Origin: Loxodes magnus
Taxonomy: Eukaryota > Ciliophora > Karyorelictea > Loxodida > Loxodidae
Assembly (NCBI GenBank): GCA_946699065.1
Contig: CAMPDV010000043.1
Location: 558,001-622,000, forward strand
DNA length: 64,000 nt
Reading direction: 5' to 3'
Positions 12,569-27,000 of this stretch are shown piece after piece (position 1 is the first letter of the stretch; each line of letters starts with the position of its first letter). The notes under the pieces were generated by a model. That model ran no database searches, was not told the DNA's origin, and saw only the letters and a program-made list of their open reading frames with translations. Both the position numbers and the translations under genes were made by a program.

Positions 12569-14205
12569 TTTTATTTATAAGCTAACTAAGTAATAAGAAC
12601 ACTTAAAATTAACTCTATGTTTAGTTCTCTTTCACTAATTATTCTTTAAAAATTCAATTACTTAAATCTTTATTTTTCTAACTACTTAATACAGCTATTA
12701 AGAGCGTGTAAAGATTAAAGCAATAAGATTATTAAATCCTTAAAATTAGATACTTTACTAAATTAACTACACAACACTAAGATGCTAAGTTAAGATTATT
12801 CGTTAATGAAGCAAAAGTTTAGACTTATTGATGAGTAAAAATTAAACTAGAAGTTAAAAATAAATAATGATTACTTTGAATCTTAAACTTAATCTTGAAA
12901 GAGTGATCAATTAGTTAAGGCTTTTGGTTATGAAAATTATCAACTTTAATGTTTTTAACTAATTTAGATCTTTTTAAAAATAAGTTATATTATAAATCTT
13001 TTTCTTACAGCGAATTTTTTTATAGTTAGACCAGCAAATACTAATAATTAAATCTATTTTAAAAATTTTTCCTGAAATTTGGCTAAATTGAGATATAATG
13101 AGTAAAAATATTGCCATCCATTGATAGATTTTATTATTGTATTAATTTAGATTTATAATGTTCGTTTATATCAAATTAAATAAAGTAGATCTAAGGCATG
13201 TGTTACTAGCCTTATTAGAGTAATAAGTATTTCCTTGAATTTAATTAGAGGAACTTGGGTTATTTCAGTCATTAAGATTCATATTTATAATGAATAGCTT
13301 AATCTAGTATTAATTAGTTAGTTTTATTATATCCTTTACATTAAACTAAAATTGCTTTTAGCTTATTTTAAGATTATGCTAATTACATATTCTATATTTT
13401 ATCTCTAGCAATCAAAACAACTAAATTAAATTATAACTAAACTAATAGAGAAAGTGCTTTGCTTGTATATTAGCAAGTAAAACTCTAGCAGTGCTAAAAT
13501 AATAATGCATAAAGATATGTCTATTAGAGTTTATTACAGTCACAAATGCTAGCATTTAATAAAGCTAGGAAGTATTAAATTATTTTACTAAAGCTATTTT
13601 ATTAAATGAGCTATATCCTTATATTGCTTTATATAGATTGTTATAGTTTAGTAATAAGATTAGAGCTTGCTTATGCTTTTTATGTGTAAAGGCTCTTTAT
13701 AATACAATAATTAATAGAAGTATTATAAAATTGCTTAATCTAAACTTAATAGAATCAAATCCTATTTCAAGTTATTTACCTTTAAATATTCTCCGTTTCT
13801 AAGTAATTTATCTAATCTTACTAAGCTTTTTACAATAAGAGAAGAAAGTGTTAAAAAAGCAGTAATTTAGATTAAATAAAGTTTCTAAAGGAAAGAAGTT
13901 GGGAAGAATGTTTATAGGTATTAAATAAAAATAGTTAGTTTTAAATATTAATTACTTTAGAAATGATAAATACACTTTATATGCAAGTAGATAAGCTAAA
14001 ATAAATTAATCTATACTTATATAAATCTAGTACTTAATAAGCTTAAAATAAAGAATTTAGATTAAGGAGTAGTGTGATGCTGAAGAAAAAATAAGGAACT
14101 ATTATATAAATATGGGTAAATCCATTTTTAAAGGATTAATTTAAAAATGATTTTAATTTAAATGCACAATACTTTAAATCATCAACTTTCACAGATTATA
14201 AAAAA
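12569..14205. other. AT-rich intergenic region upstream of RPS5
   Basis: About 1.6 kb between divergently transcribed genes. No gene or RNA recognised; promoters of both neighbours should lie here. Confidence 0.45.
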
Positions 14206-14826
14206 ATGGCCGAACAGTTGGGCGAAAATGAAGCGCTATATCCTTAGGGAAAAGGCATGAAACTATTTGGAAAGTGGTCTTATGATGAATTGGAAGTGAC
14301 TGACATATCGCTTGCTGATTATATTGCAATTTCATAAGTCAGAACAAAGACATTATTACCCCATACCGCCGGAAGATATTAGCTAAAGCGCTTCCGTAAG
14401 GCTACTTGCCCTATTATTGAAAGACTTGTGGATTCTATGATGATGCATGGTAGAAACAGTGGTAAGAAGCAATTGGCAATTAAAATAGTAAAGCATGCTC
14501 TAGAAATAATTAGCTTACTCTGTGATAAGAATCCCATCCAAGTTACAATTGATGCTATTGCAAACGCTGGCCCAAGAGAAGATAGCACCAGACTCGGAAG
14601 TGGTGGTGTAGTTAGAAGATAGGCTGTTGATGTTTCTCCTTTAAGAAGAGTCAATTAGGGCATCTATCTTATTACAAAGGGTGCAAGAGAAGCTTCTTTC
14701 AGAAGCATAAAGACTATTTCCGAATGCTTAGCAGACGAAATTATTAATTCTGCAAAAGGAAGCGCGAATAGCTATGCGATCAAGAAGAAAGATGAGATTG
14801 AGAGAGTTGCTAAAGGAAACCGTTGA
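14206..14826 (+). CDS. RPS5: Small-subunit ribosomal protein uS7 (eukaryotic S5)
   Basis: 206 residues, intronless, from ATG 14206 to TGA 14824-14826; usual eukaryotic length is about 200. uS7 binds the 3' major domain of 18S rRNA and contacts the E-site tRNA in the head of the 40S subunit. Conserved segments are [110 protein letters not shown] and the C-terminal [14 protein letters not shown], diagnostic of the family. Several conserved Gln positions use TAG/TAA. The ATG chosen gives the expected N-terminus; upstream ATGs are out of frame. GC content is higher than in the neighbours, typical of a highly expressed gene. Confidence 0.98.
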
Positions 14827-15679
14827 GAGAAAAGATTAAACGAACTAATAAATTTAAAAATAATTATAATTAATAATAAAAAATTAAATCTAATTATTTA
14901 AGCCAAATACCTTTAGTCTAAGCTCATACTACTCTTCTTTTCAAACTACCTACACAAACTTATCCTATCCAAATCAAGCTCTTGCTATCTCAATAATTTT
15001 ACTTTCATATATCAAATTTATTAATAATTAAAATAAACTTCTAATAATAAACTTTGGGGATTTCTTATTATCTCTCAATACAATTTTTGTCCAATCTCAT
15101 TAACTAACTTTAATAAATTGAATTCCTGTTTGATTTGCCAAAGCTTTATGGAAGCTTTAACTATGCAACATATCTTTAATCGATTAAAAATGCTAGTAAG
15201 GCTAACTTAAAAATTTAAATAGTAGGTTGATCCTAACTGCAATGGAGTAAATTGGTTTTACTATTAATAAGCTTATAAAAAGCTTTATTAGTTAGTATTT
15301 TAAATAAAGTAGATGGGCTAAGTATAATTTATTAGTTTAAATCTTAAAACTAGGTATTATATAAATAATTAAGCTCAAGTAGATATTAGAAAAAGACTAC
15401 TATCCTAGTTAGATTATGTCTTAGTAATAGCACAGGCGCTTAACATAAAATTTAAACAAAAGCACTATTAAATTGCTTAATTCTACTACTTTTTAAATTA
15501 AACTATCTTCTTACTATCTAATTTTAACATTTCTTTGTTAAAGTTATAATGAAAGTAACTCTCTATGAAGATTACTTCTTAATTGAAGCTGGAAGTTAAT
15601 TGGTTGTAATTAATGTACTTTAAGATCAGAATAGTAGTTTCAGTGAACCTAAGGCTTATTAAATAAAATTAAAGAAAAA
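14827..15679. other. AT-rich intergenic region between convergent genes
   Basis: About 850 bp, no gene or repeat recognised. Confidence 0.5.
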
Positions 15680-17648
15680 TCAGTAAATTATAACGTAAGA
15701 GCACAGTGGGCCTATCTTAATATGTGAACTTCCCATTTGCTTGTGTAGATAATCTCTTGCTTTGTTTAACTGTTTTAAGCATTCTCCTTTTGCACTTTCC
15801 CTAATAAAAGATAACATAATTCCTAGCAATACAAGAACTAAGGCTATTATTATACTTCTAGCTTGCTTATCTTATGAAATCAACTGATAAAAACTTAAAA
15901 TAAGAAATCCAATCCAAAAAGCTACCATCAGCAAACCAATCAAATCAGCCATAATTGCAATACCTTTTGCCTTTTTGGCGAATGGCTTTACCCAGTAATC
16001 AAGTTTTTGCTAAGTGGTTAAGATTTAAGAGTTCAGTTGGTCATTCAATTAATAAGTTTAATGTCTATCTTTAAGTACATAATTCTTCATCATATTATGT
16101 CCGAAGGGAAATAAAGATTTACTACCAGGAAATCCATTAGCTACAAAGCAGGCCAAATAATTCTCATGTTATGGAGGAATTGTTAATTCATCATTAACTT
16201 CTTGCTATAGATGAAGAGTCAAATTCAAATCAACTTGTCCTTCAACTTAAAAATACGTTTTGCATTCCATTTTTCTAATTAAATTATACCCTTTAAATTA
16301 AAAATGTCAAACTTCATTAAAATATTTTCTTTATTTACTTATTCCTTATTTTAAAATCAGAATCAGCTCATTAAATTGAAACTACAATCCTTATGAGTTT
16401 AGCTAACCTTTATTTGCATTCTGTAGATACTTTGATTGTATCTGCTAAAACAAATACATATATTTAGCTTTTAAATACCCTTTTTATATTTATTGAATAA
16501 TTTTACTATAATTTAAACGTTAGTGATATATTTTACTTTATTAAGCAAAATAGATATGATTCCCCTTATGACTTGATTAAATCAAATAAAAAAGTAATGA
16601 ACTATCAAAGTTTATGTGGTAACTAAGTAAATATTTTTATTAAAAGAGGCCTTTTTTTAGAATCTTTTTCCTAAACTCCTTATACTTGTAATCCAGCTCC
16701 TTATAGGAACTCTTAACATATATATCTTACCAAAACTCTGGGTATCTTACTTTGTAAATGTTTACTGTTTTTGTAGACAAAAATTAGATTTTTCCTGTCC
16801 ATTCAGCAATTCCAAGAATTGTTAAAAGTTTATTAAATATCAAGCATTAAATTAAAAAACCTAGACTGGCCTTTTTCTTTTATGACCTTTCTATAAGCAA
16901 TTGTTGGTGACAGTTGAAAACCAAATTGAAATTATTGTAAAAATTCTTCATGATTGTCGCTTAAAAATTTTTCTAGTAAATCGCAATAGATATTAAAAAA
17001 GTGATCTGGTGGTTTCAAGTGATATAATCAACCGGCATTAGCAAGTAGGATAGTATGGGAGTTTCTAAATTCAATTTAGAACTGTTCAAGAAGTGACGTT
17101 ATTATTTACTAAATTTAAATGATGTTTTAATTATTAATACAGAACAGGTAGCACTCCAAAGCGTTACCTTATTTATCATCTTTTATTGCTCCTATTTAGT
17201 TAGGATTAGCAAAACCTTGTACTATCATTTAGTAACTCAAATTAAAAAAACTTGCCATTATTACCTCGTTTAAAAGAATGCAGTTTTGTTTCTTACCATA
17301 GTCTTCATTTAGCTTAATTTAGCAGTCTAATAATTCATATTTCAGCAAAATCAAAATTTTTTATTCTATTTGATCATTATTTTTATGCTAAAATCACTAA
17401 ATAACACCTGAGCTTATCAAATCCTAAGTAAAATTTTGTTTAATATTATTTTATAGATTTTTCATCGGGAAATTCTAGCAAAGATTCTATATGCAAAGGC
17501 ATAATCTCTCTATTAGTGTATCCTTCCAAATATACTTAATTCAGTTGTAAAGCAATAGACTTTGTTTTTTATCAATAACTGACTTAATTATCTTAGCTGC
17601 CTCTTAGAAATTTTCTTACTCCAGATAATCTTCAATCTGTTTCTACAT
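15680..17648 (-). CDS. Unknown multi-exon protein with two C-terminal membrane segments
   Basis: Protein-like sequence runs from ATG 17648 to TGA 15682-15680, but the frame changes three times, best explained by short introns. The first junction is clear: a 26-nt intron at 17535-17560 joins IIKSVIDKKQ to IYLEGYTNREIMPLHIESLL. Two more lie near 17,370-17,410 and 16,880-16,920; their ends are not resolved, though the needed lengths (1 mod 3 each) make the whole span consistent. From 16951 one frame is open for 424 codons and includes GIAEWTGKIQFL, RYPEFWQDIYVKSSYKELD and, near the end, two membrane helices (IAIMADLIGLLMVAFWIGFL and SIIIALVLVLLGIMLSF). No domain recognised. The 16951 ATG could instead be the start of a separate gene. 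Confidence 0.6.
17535..17560 (-). other. Probable 26-nt intron
   Basis: Minus-strand GTCTATT...ATTAAG. Its removal restores one continuous protein-like frame. A 20-nt alternative (GTTATTG...ACAAAG) slightly upstream also restores frame, so the exact ends are uncertain. Confidence 0.6.
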
Positions 17649-20600
17649 TTAATTCAAAGGAGTGATAAAATATCAAATTTTATTTAATTTAAATAGCTTT
17701 TACTTAACAAAAAGGCTTCTTATATCTAATTATTAACCTCCTGCAGATTTACTATTTAATGTTTAGTTGCTTATCTATTCTATTTCTTTATTAAACTTAT
17801 CATTATCATTATATTTGATATTATAACTTATTACTTAATAGCTAACTCTATCTTTAAAATAATTTAGTTACATTTTATGATTTAACTATGCTTAACTAAT
17901 AGCATTAGATTATTAAAGCCATTTCTTAGCAAGATTTAAATAAATAGTTAGAATAAAAGATTTACTTATAATTATTATCTCTAATATCTTTACTAATGCC
18001 CAAGTAACTAGATGCATATATTTGAACTATTAGCAAAAGGTATAATCATACTCTATTAACTATAATATTAGATCTTATATTATTAACCTACTTCTTAATT
18101 AAGTACCTTTGCTATAATAACTTTCTGCTTTTTACTTATGTAATTTAATAACTATTCCATTTAAATCTATTGAAGATAATTAAGCTAAAGAAATTTTATA
18201 AGAGTGCTTAAAGAAGGAAAGTAATTATAAATATACGTATAAAGTAAGGTATATATGGACGGTATCTTATCTTCAAAAAGAATTAAAGAATTAACACAAA
18301 TTAGAGGGGCAACAAGCATTTTAGCAATCTAACTTATCTACTATTAGTTAAATCCTATTTATCAGTCCTATTAAAGTTTATCTATAGCAAATTATTTTCT
18401 TAAAAGAACAGTCCAAATAGATCATCTAATTTATAATTTTATATTCAGTACAGTCTGAGTTCAGAATCCAGTGAAAAATTACTATTAATAGGCTTTAGTT
18501 CTTTTTATTATTAAAGAAATGTAGTTCTAATCTCTATACAAACAGTACGTTATAAGGTATAAACAATAGTAGCAAGTAATCAATGATGTTATTATAAGTT
18601 AAAGATACCAAGGTTTAAGGATATTTATCTTTACTTTAGCCTATACTCAGAATGATAAGCTTTAGAGATGAATTATATACTAAGGGAAGAAGTAATAAAA
18701 TTAATAATGCTAATGTCTATTGCTTTTATTTAGTTATTATTAACTATAGCTACATTAATAAAATTAAGAAAGTATTAGAATAGCAGCTTTAAAAATATTA
18801 GCATTCAATTTATATCAAATTCTTAATACTTATTTAATTATTGGTCCCTTTCAATACATTTAAATTCAATTAGAGAGAGCCAAGCTAATAAATAAAATAT
18901 AAGCTAGAATGAACTTTAAAAGAATATCTTTAAATTAATTAAAATTTATATTCAATTATTTGAATATATTTTCTTTATATTTTGAAGTAAAATAGCCATT
19001 AAGATTTATAACTGCGAGGAAAGAAAATTTTATATATATGTGATTAGAATTGATAAACCTTTTTTATGTATTAATATCCTGGGAGATTTAAATTAAATTA
19101 TTAATAATATAGAATAGAATATTAATTACATGGTAAAAACGTTAAAATAATAAAAATTAAGAGGATTAAGTGAGCAAATATCTATAAAAAATATACTTAG
19201 CTTAATTTAAGAGGTTGTTTAGAACCAAAAAAAGTTAAGTAATGGTTATTATTAATTAAAAACTATATAATAATGAATTAAACTTAATTATTATTATCTG
19301 ATGTATCTTTAGTCCAAATAATATAATAATAATTTGATTACTTAAGGTAAATAAGAAAAATTCATACTTAGAGATTGGAATTTTTATTACTCTAAAAATA
19401 AAATTATGAGAGTTGATAGCTTTAAAATTTATATATCTAGTAATTGTTTATAAAAACTACAAAATAGCTATTTTTTAATCTTAGATTCTTTACTTTTTAC
19501 ACTTAAATTAATTCTAATTTAATTCTTGATTTCGAAAATAACTTTAAGAGCTTATTAAATTAAATATCTTTTACTTGCTTTTAGAAATAATTGTTCTTAA
19601 TTATTTTTATAATTTGCTACTAAGTTAATTTTTAAGACTAGAATTTCTATAATTTTAACGAAAATGACTATAAATTCTACTTTAATAAAATATAATGAAG
19701 TTATCTATTAGTTAATTACAAAACCTTTTGGCCACGAATAATTTATTGAACGAAAACTAAAAGTTATATTTTATAATATATTCATAAAATTAAATTCTTG
19801 CTGTATAAAATAGAATTTTAAGCTTTGCCCACAATGCTTTATTGATTACCTTACTGTTTTATAAATAGCCACTATCAAAAAGAAATAAAATTAAACTTTT
19901 ATTTTATATCAAATTTGTTAGTATATAGTAAATCAAATTGCATACAGGCTAAAAACCTTTTGATAAGTTAATTATATGCATTCCAAAGTTGCTAAACTTT
20001 TCATTATGGTCGCATTTTATATTGGAGTCCTCATAAGGAACTATATATTATATGAGATTACTTGCTAGATTCATTTATCAATCTAATATTTGCTAAATAA
20101 AATTCCTAAGAAAATAATAACTTCCTTACTACTAAAGTTAGTTTGACTTGCATAATTTAACTGAATATTTAAAAAGTAAAAAGTAATAGATGGATTTCTA
20201 CTCTTAGGACTATCAATTAGAATAATCTAATTCTTATTTAGTTATTGTTAAGTTTATTTTAAACTTCAAATTTAGCTCATAACATTTTATAAAATAGCTA
20301 TAAGATTTTAATGCTAATTTTAAATGAGATGTCTTGAAAAATATAAAGTTATAAGCATCAAAGATAAAAATTAAGGATAAGGAGAATATTTAAAATAGAG
20401 ATAAGTTGAAAAGCTTAGCATATTAGACTGAAATAAATTTAAAGTACTTATCTTAAATAAATAATAGAAGTAAATGATATCTAATAACTATTTTATTAAT
20501 TTTATTAAAAGAAACATAATACTATAAATACTTGGGTGCTTATAATTTCATATAAAGCTAACTTAAAGCTAATAATACTATAATACTTTAATGCTAACTA

Positions 20601-23600
20601 ATTAAAGTTAAAAGCTGTAGCTCTTCTTAGTAATCTAATCATCATCTTATTAAAGAGTAATCAGGATTTATAGCATTTTAGATTAAAATTTTAATACTTT
20701 AATTTTTTTTTTCTTATTTTCGATCTTAAAATTTTTATCTATATTTAAAAAAATATTAATAAGGTTTGCATAAAATTTCAGTTCTCCATATATCAATTTT
20801 ATAGATTTTAAGCGAAAGAGTGAGCATTGAATCTCATAGCTTTAAATTAAGAGATTTTAAAAATGATATCCAAAAGCAAATTTTAAATATTTAAGTTAAC
20901 CAACATGTGAAGAATTTAAAGGTCATTGCTTTATTAATTTGACAATAATAAAAGATAGAAAAATATTTATATTTAGTTATACATGAAAAAGATAAAAGGT
21001 AATAAAGATATCTATTTACTAATATTCTTTCAGCATTAATTTATTATATCTCAATATTTAAAAAATAATAAATGCTATAAAAGTTTTAATTAATCTAATC
21101 ACTACTAAGGTCTATAATTTATCAAAGAATAGAGTAAAGTAAATTAGTTAGAGAAGATATATCTTAAAATTTTGATTTTTCCTTCAGAAATTTTGAACTA
21201 GTTTATAGAAATAAACTATGCTTTGTTATTATAGCTTTTATATTATACCTTGCTTTATTGCAGTTTATGAAAGATATTATTATTTTTTTATCTAAGCAAT
21301 GTAACTAGTTAAATATTATAATTAATAGATTCCAAATACATACTTACCACAATAACTCTTCTACTTAAATTAAATGATTCTTCGTTAACATTTTTGGAAG
21401 TTATACTTCTAATTCGCTATGATTATACTTTCATTCATTTTATAAACTATCTTTCTTATATTTTCACATTTGTAGCTTCTCATTTGAGATTAATAAAAAT
21501 TAGCTTAATTTAATTAGCTTTCTTCATAAATTATCAAGCAAAGTATATTCAAAATTATAGGTTACAAAGACTTTAAAGAATGATAAATTACTAAAATCTG
21601 CTATAAAAGGACAAAAAGAAACCTTAAACTATCTCATAAATTAAAATTATATATTAAATAGTCATTGCTTGAATTTTTTAGAGTGATATTGAAATTAGAA
21701 GAAACTAGTATGCTTTTTGAATCATCTGACTAAAGAAATTCTTAAAATATTAGGAAAAATAGTAAAGTGTCTATGATATTCATGAAAATTGACTCTAAAA
21801 AATTGAACTAAAATATAAAACAAGCAAAGCAACTAATTTTATTAAAGATATAATAATTTATTTTAGCCAAGTATATGTATTTCCTAAATTGTTCTTATAC
21901 TTGAAATTTATAAGTATAGTTGAATTATTAATTTAATTATGTATTCTCATTTGGTTATATATATTTTGCTATATCGTCTAGTTAATTTAGATATATTTTA
22001 TTATATTAACATTCTGTTTTTTAATATTAATATTTTAATTTCTTAGCTTTTATTAAATTATAATCTTTAATTATCTTCTATTTTTAAATCTTGCATGCTT
22101 TATTTATACATTATACACTTATTTTTACAACTTAATTTTTTAAAATTTTGGAATTTATATTTTAAATGATTGTATTGTTCTTCAATTTTTTAGATACATA
22201 AAAAATATCTTAAGAGAAGACATTGGAACATCATATTAAATTAAGATACAGTTTCTTCTTTAAATTAAATTAAAAATAATATAGTTTGCTTAATAGCTTT
22301 GAAAGTTTCTTCTTCTTGTTAATTAATTGCAAATATATTTTAGTATCCTTCTATTAGAAATATTTTATTAATCTTTTACATCATTTTGTACCTTGAAAAA
22401 ATGATTAGTGTACTTGTCTCTTAATTTATATCTTTTTTCCCATAATTTTCTTCCCTCTCTTTCAATTGCTATATGTATTATTTTACATTTAAGTTAAATT
22501 TATTATTTTCTTATATTTTAATTATATTTTTAGGTTTAATTCTATGACTATTTATTATTTATTATGAACACTTAACTCTTTTATTTTGTATAATTAATGT
22601 GATCTTAATGTTGATAAGCTTCTTTTTTAGGTAAATTTAATAAATTAAATTCTTTGTTAGATTCTTCAACAATTTAATTTATTTTCTTGATATTATGAGG
22701 ATTCAAAGCAAAAATTCTAAGATTTAGCTTTTTGAGAGTAGATATCATTAATTAAAAAAAGGCTACACTTTCTTAAAACTAACAATTAATTTCTCTAGAA
22801 ATTTCCTGAAGAAAATTAAAGGAACGATAGATTAACCCTAGGCATAATTGCTTTTAGTAAAAGTGTAGTTATGGTTGAGTTATTCTTTTTTATTAATCTA
22901 AAAGAATTTTTTAATTGTTTATCTTACGATATGCTTAATAGAACTTAAATTATGTATTTTTCTTTACATTAATTCTAAAGTTTTATAGCATTTAACAATG
23001 CTAAATTTTAAACATTAGCAAAATATCATAGCCAATTGAAGTATAAATAGAGAAAAAGCTAAATTTACTTCGAGCCTAGAAGCTATAATTCACATATAAT
23101 ACTTATTCCCTTTATCTTGTAGTTTATAACTTTTATATTAGATCAATTCTAATACATAGCAGTTATTTATAAATACAACATACATACAACTTAGTTACCA
23201 TAAAAAAATCACTTTTATACAATCTTCTTTGAAGTAAATAATCAAAACCAAAAATGAAGTGATTGCTAATATAAAGAAATTTGATTATTTAAATGAATGT
23301 TAAATCAAATTTATTTTAGTATAAATTATATAATTAAACTTATGATTACCTATTTATATTACTTCTCATACTTTTATATCAAACCTTTTTGTAAATGACA
23401 AATAGATTTTAAAGCTTTATCTTTTTAAAAGAACTTATAAACTTATTGTTGCTTTAGCCTTTTTATATTTTAATTATCATATAGTCATAATTAGTTTTTT
23501 AACTATTTAAAATGCTTTATCTAGTAAGAGAAATTAGATATTAATTTTACAAAAGACTGAAGATATCTAAATTAAAACTTTAGTATTTAGTTAAACTAAA

Positions 23601-24053
23601 GATAAGATTTAAGTAGAGAAGAGTAATATATCATCAATAAACTGACATAGATCAAATCAATTTATCTAAAGCTACTATTAAGCAAAGGCTAAAATTTATA
23701 GAGAGAAGAATATATAACTAGCAATAAAAAGCAATCAGAATATATTTTAATATTAATATAAGTTGATAAAATATAAAAAATGTTAGATATAGAGTAAATT
23801 ATGAATTATTATTAAGCTTAGCAACAACTGAAATCATTACAAAATAATTAATGCTATATCATTTAATATTATCATATGCTTTATTATTTTAATATTATTA
23901 AAGCATATCAATGTTCTTCAAATCATTTAAGATAATATTTTAATTATTTTTTATCTGAATGTTACTAAAATATACATCTTAAAGCTTATTTTCTTAAGGA
24001 TATTTCTACATTTATATTTAAATACTTAGTACGTTCCACAGATTTAAATGAAA
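17649..24053. other. Long gene-poor AT-rich stretch; start of duplicated unit 1
   Basis: About 6.4 kb. Apart from the weak candidate at 18255-18671 no gene is supported. From about 19,440 onward the sequence aligns, with many differences, to 45,590-50,220. It is diverged non-coding DNA of the segmental duplication, with long A/T runs and no tRNA-like structure seen. Confidence 0.5.
18255..18671 (+). CDS. Weak candidate small gene
   Basis: An ATG-initiated frame of 138 codons ends at TGA 18669-18671 and reads MDGILSSKRIKELTQIRGAT at its start, with Q-rich and hydrophobic segments after. One internal TGA (18456) would be Trp. Codon content near the start is less AT-biased than the surroundings. 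Because only TGA can stop translation, frames of this size arise by chance; no family is recognised. Confidence 0.25.
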
Positions 24054-27000
24054 ATGGATTTAGTACCTTAGAGCAAAGTTCTTAATACAAATGAGGAAGT
24101 TTTAGACTTAGTAGTCGATAATCTAGAGGATTTCACTAGGAAAGGCAATATAATAGTTGCTCAACATTACGTTAAAGAGCATTCAATCTATAAATCATAC
24201 GAAGGTAACGGAAAAAAGTTTCCAGTATACTCTACGTCAGGAAAAGATCTGAATTCCTTTGGAGTGGGCTTAGAACTTTACTTTGACTGAGTAAAATGAT
24301 TAGTAATAACCTTCATAGTTATAAGTATTTTAGATATAGGAAAATTAGTTACTAACTATAAAGGAGGCTTTTTTGATGATGGAGAAGTTGGACTCTTCGA
24401 AAGATTTACTTTTGGAAATTTGGATTCTGGAGATAAAGAAATTGAGTTTTGGGTTTTCGATTCGGAATATGTTAGTAAAATAGGGGTGACTCCTGATACA
24501 AGTAAATACACTTACTAATGGTATAAGGAACGTGGAATCACATTTGATTAAATAAAAGAATCCTTAGATTAAGATGCTGATTAGTTAGAATACGAAAAAG
24601 AAATTTTAGATTAAACTGAAGATAGAAATCTTTAAATAGGGCTGATTGACTTCTTTTAGTGCATCATATTTCTTGGCTTTATTATCCTTTACTCATACAG
24701 AACTAGTAGAATAATAAAAAGCTACAGGAAGGAAACGGCTAGTGTTTCTAAATACGCAGTTTGCGTAAAAGGATTACCAAAATAAGGAGTGAATGAAGAA
24801 TAAATAATAAGCTTCTTTTCTAAATATGGTTAGATACATGAAGTTGTTATTGGAAAATCAGTAAGAGAATTTATAACTAATTTTAACTAAGAAGCAGAAT
24901 TATAAATTCAAATTGCTTCTGAAAAAATAAAATAATAAGAAGGAATATAAGAAAGTTAAACCTTAATCAAGATATAAAATTTCTTTGCTTTTTTGAAAGG
25001 TGGTTAGAGAAAAAAAGACTTAAAAACACTAGAGGTTGAATTTGATGAAATATAGAAAAATAGATAGGAAAATTTATAAAATTAGTTTCTTAATAAAGCT
25101 CAATAAGAAATAACTCAAGTTTTCATAATTTTTGAATAAGTAAGCTCTAAAGTAAAGTGTATTTAAGATTATCAAGGCTTTAGCTTATTTAACTATTTTT
25201 AGGCTTAGGAACTGAAATGGGAAGATAAATACACTCTTTAAGTCTAGGAAGCATAAGATCCTTCTGTAGTGATTTGGGAAAATTTAGAAATTACATACTG
25301 GAAAGAGAAAATATATTCTACTATAGTTACTTTTTCCTCTTTTATTATAATTGGAATTTCATTAGCTTTAGTTTATGCTGCTGATTAAGCATAGAACGAT
25401 AACTTTCCATCAGATACTGAATGTATTGATTATTACAGTCATGTAAACAAAAAAACTCAAAACAGCGACAAAACAAAAGTTTAAGACATTACTTACGAAG
25501 AGGCTTATAGAACATACAAGGATGATACTGATACTATTGGCTATTATTGTTGATGTGCAGATTAAGATATAAAAGAGATTCTAAAAGGATAATCAGCAAT
25601 GGCAGATTTATGCTTTGATTACAAAATAGAATATATAAAATACTGGGCTATATAGATTGGCGTAGGCTTGATTGTCGTGATTTCCAACAAAATAATTACT
25701 TTAAGCTTAAGGAAGTTAAATGACTGATAAAGAAAGCAAGATAAAATTGAGGCTAATCTAAGCATAGGTTTCAAAATGTTCCTTTTCCAGTTTTTTAATA
25801 ACGCTTTTACTATTTTGGTTACCACATCAAATGACTATGGAGATTTTACAAGATTTTGATATGTAGATGTTGGCAGAGGAATAACAACTACTATTTTCGT
25901 AGCCATAATGATACCAAGTGTGGAAAAACTTATTTGAAAACCGATTAAACTATGACTTAAGAAGAAAAAAGTGAAAAAACCAATGACTTAACATGAAATG
26001 AATGAAATAATGATGGGACCAGAATTTGATTTAGTTGAGTAATATTCTTTCATATGTGCAATTGTATTCACTGTTTGAATATACTCTTCTGGAATACCAT
26101 CAATAATTATAATGGCAACTTTTTCCATTATACTAGTATATTGGACAGACAAATATTTATTGCTGACTTATTATAAAAGACCTCTTAATATCTCTTACTA
26201 ATTGCATGTTTTTATTCAAAAACTAATACCTTATGCTTTAATAGCACATGGTATTTTTACCATATTTATAATGGGATGTAATGACGTGTTTCCTAGAGAA
26301 TACGAAACATGCGAAATAGAAATAAATGATAAATGCTATTGGTATAACTAAGATTTAGTAGAGCCTACATATAACTAAACATATTCTATGAGAATATTAT
26401 AATCGGAATGTAGTATTGGGTGTTAGGATTCTGATTTAGGAAATAGTATTTGTGATAGTCAGTGTAACAATGCAGATTGTTCTTACGATTAAGGAGATTG
26501 TAATAACTCGTAAAATCAAGATTGCGCTGTAGGTTGTAGTTCTACTCAAAGGAAAGATGGGACTTGCGATAAGGAATGCAATGTATAAGCATGTAATTTC
26601 GATGATGGAGATTGTGATAACTCGTAAAGTCAAGATTGCGCTGTAGGTTGTAGTTCTACTCAAAGGAAAGATGGGACTTGCGATAAGGAATGCAATGTAT
26701 AAGCATGTAATTTCGATGATGGAGATTGTGATAACTCGTAAAGTCAAGATTGCGCTGTAGGTTGTAGTTCTATTCAGATAAAAGATGGGACTTGCGATAA
26801 GGAATGCAATGTATAAGCATGCAATTTCGATGATGGAGATTGTGATAACTCGTAAAGTCAAGATTGCGCTGTAGGTTGTAGTTCTTCTCAAAGGAAGGAT
26901 GGAACTTGCGATTAAGAATGCAATGTATAAGCATGTAATTTCGATGATGGAGATTGTGATAACTCGTAAAGTCAAGATTGCGCTGTAGGTTGTAGTTCTA

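Noticed and set aside
14379..14654. Standard-code ORFs on both strands within RPS5
   Set aside because: The plus-strand one is an internal fragment of RPS5 bounded by Gln codons; the minus-strand one is its shadow.
17649..24053. Many long frames when only TGA counts as stop
   Set aside because: At this base composition TGA is rare, so frames of 50-150 codons arise by chance; length alone is not evidence here.
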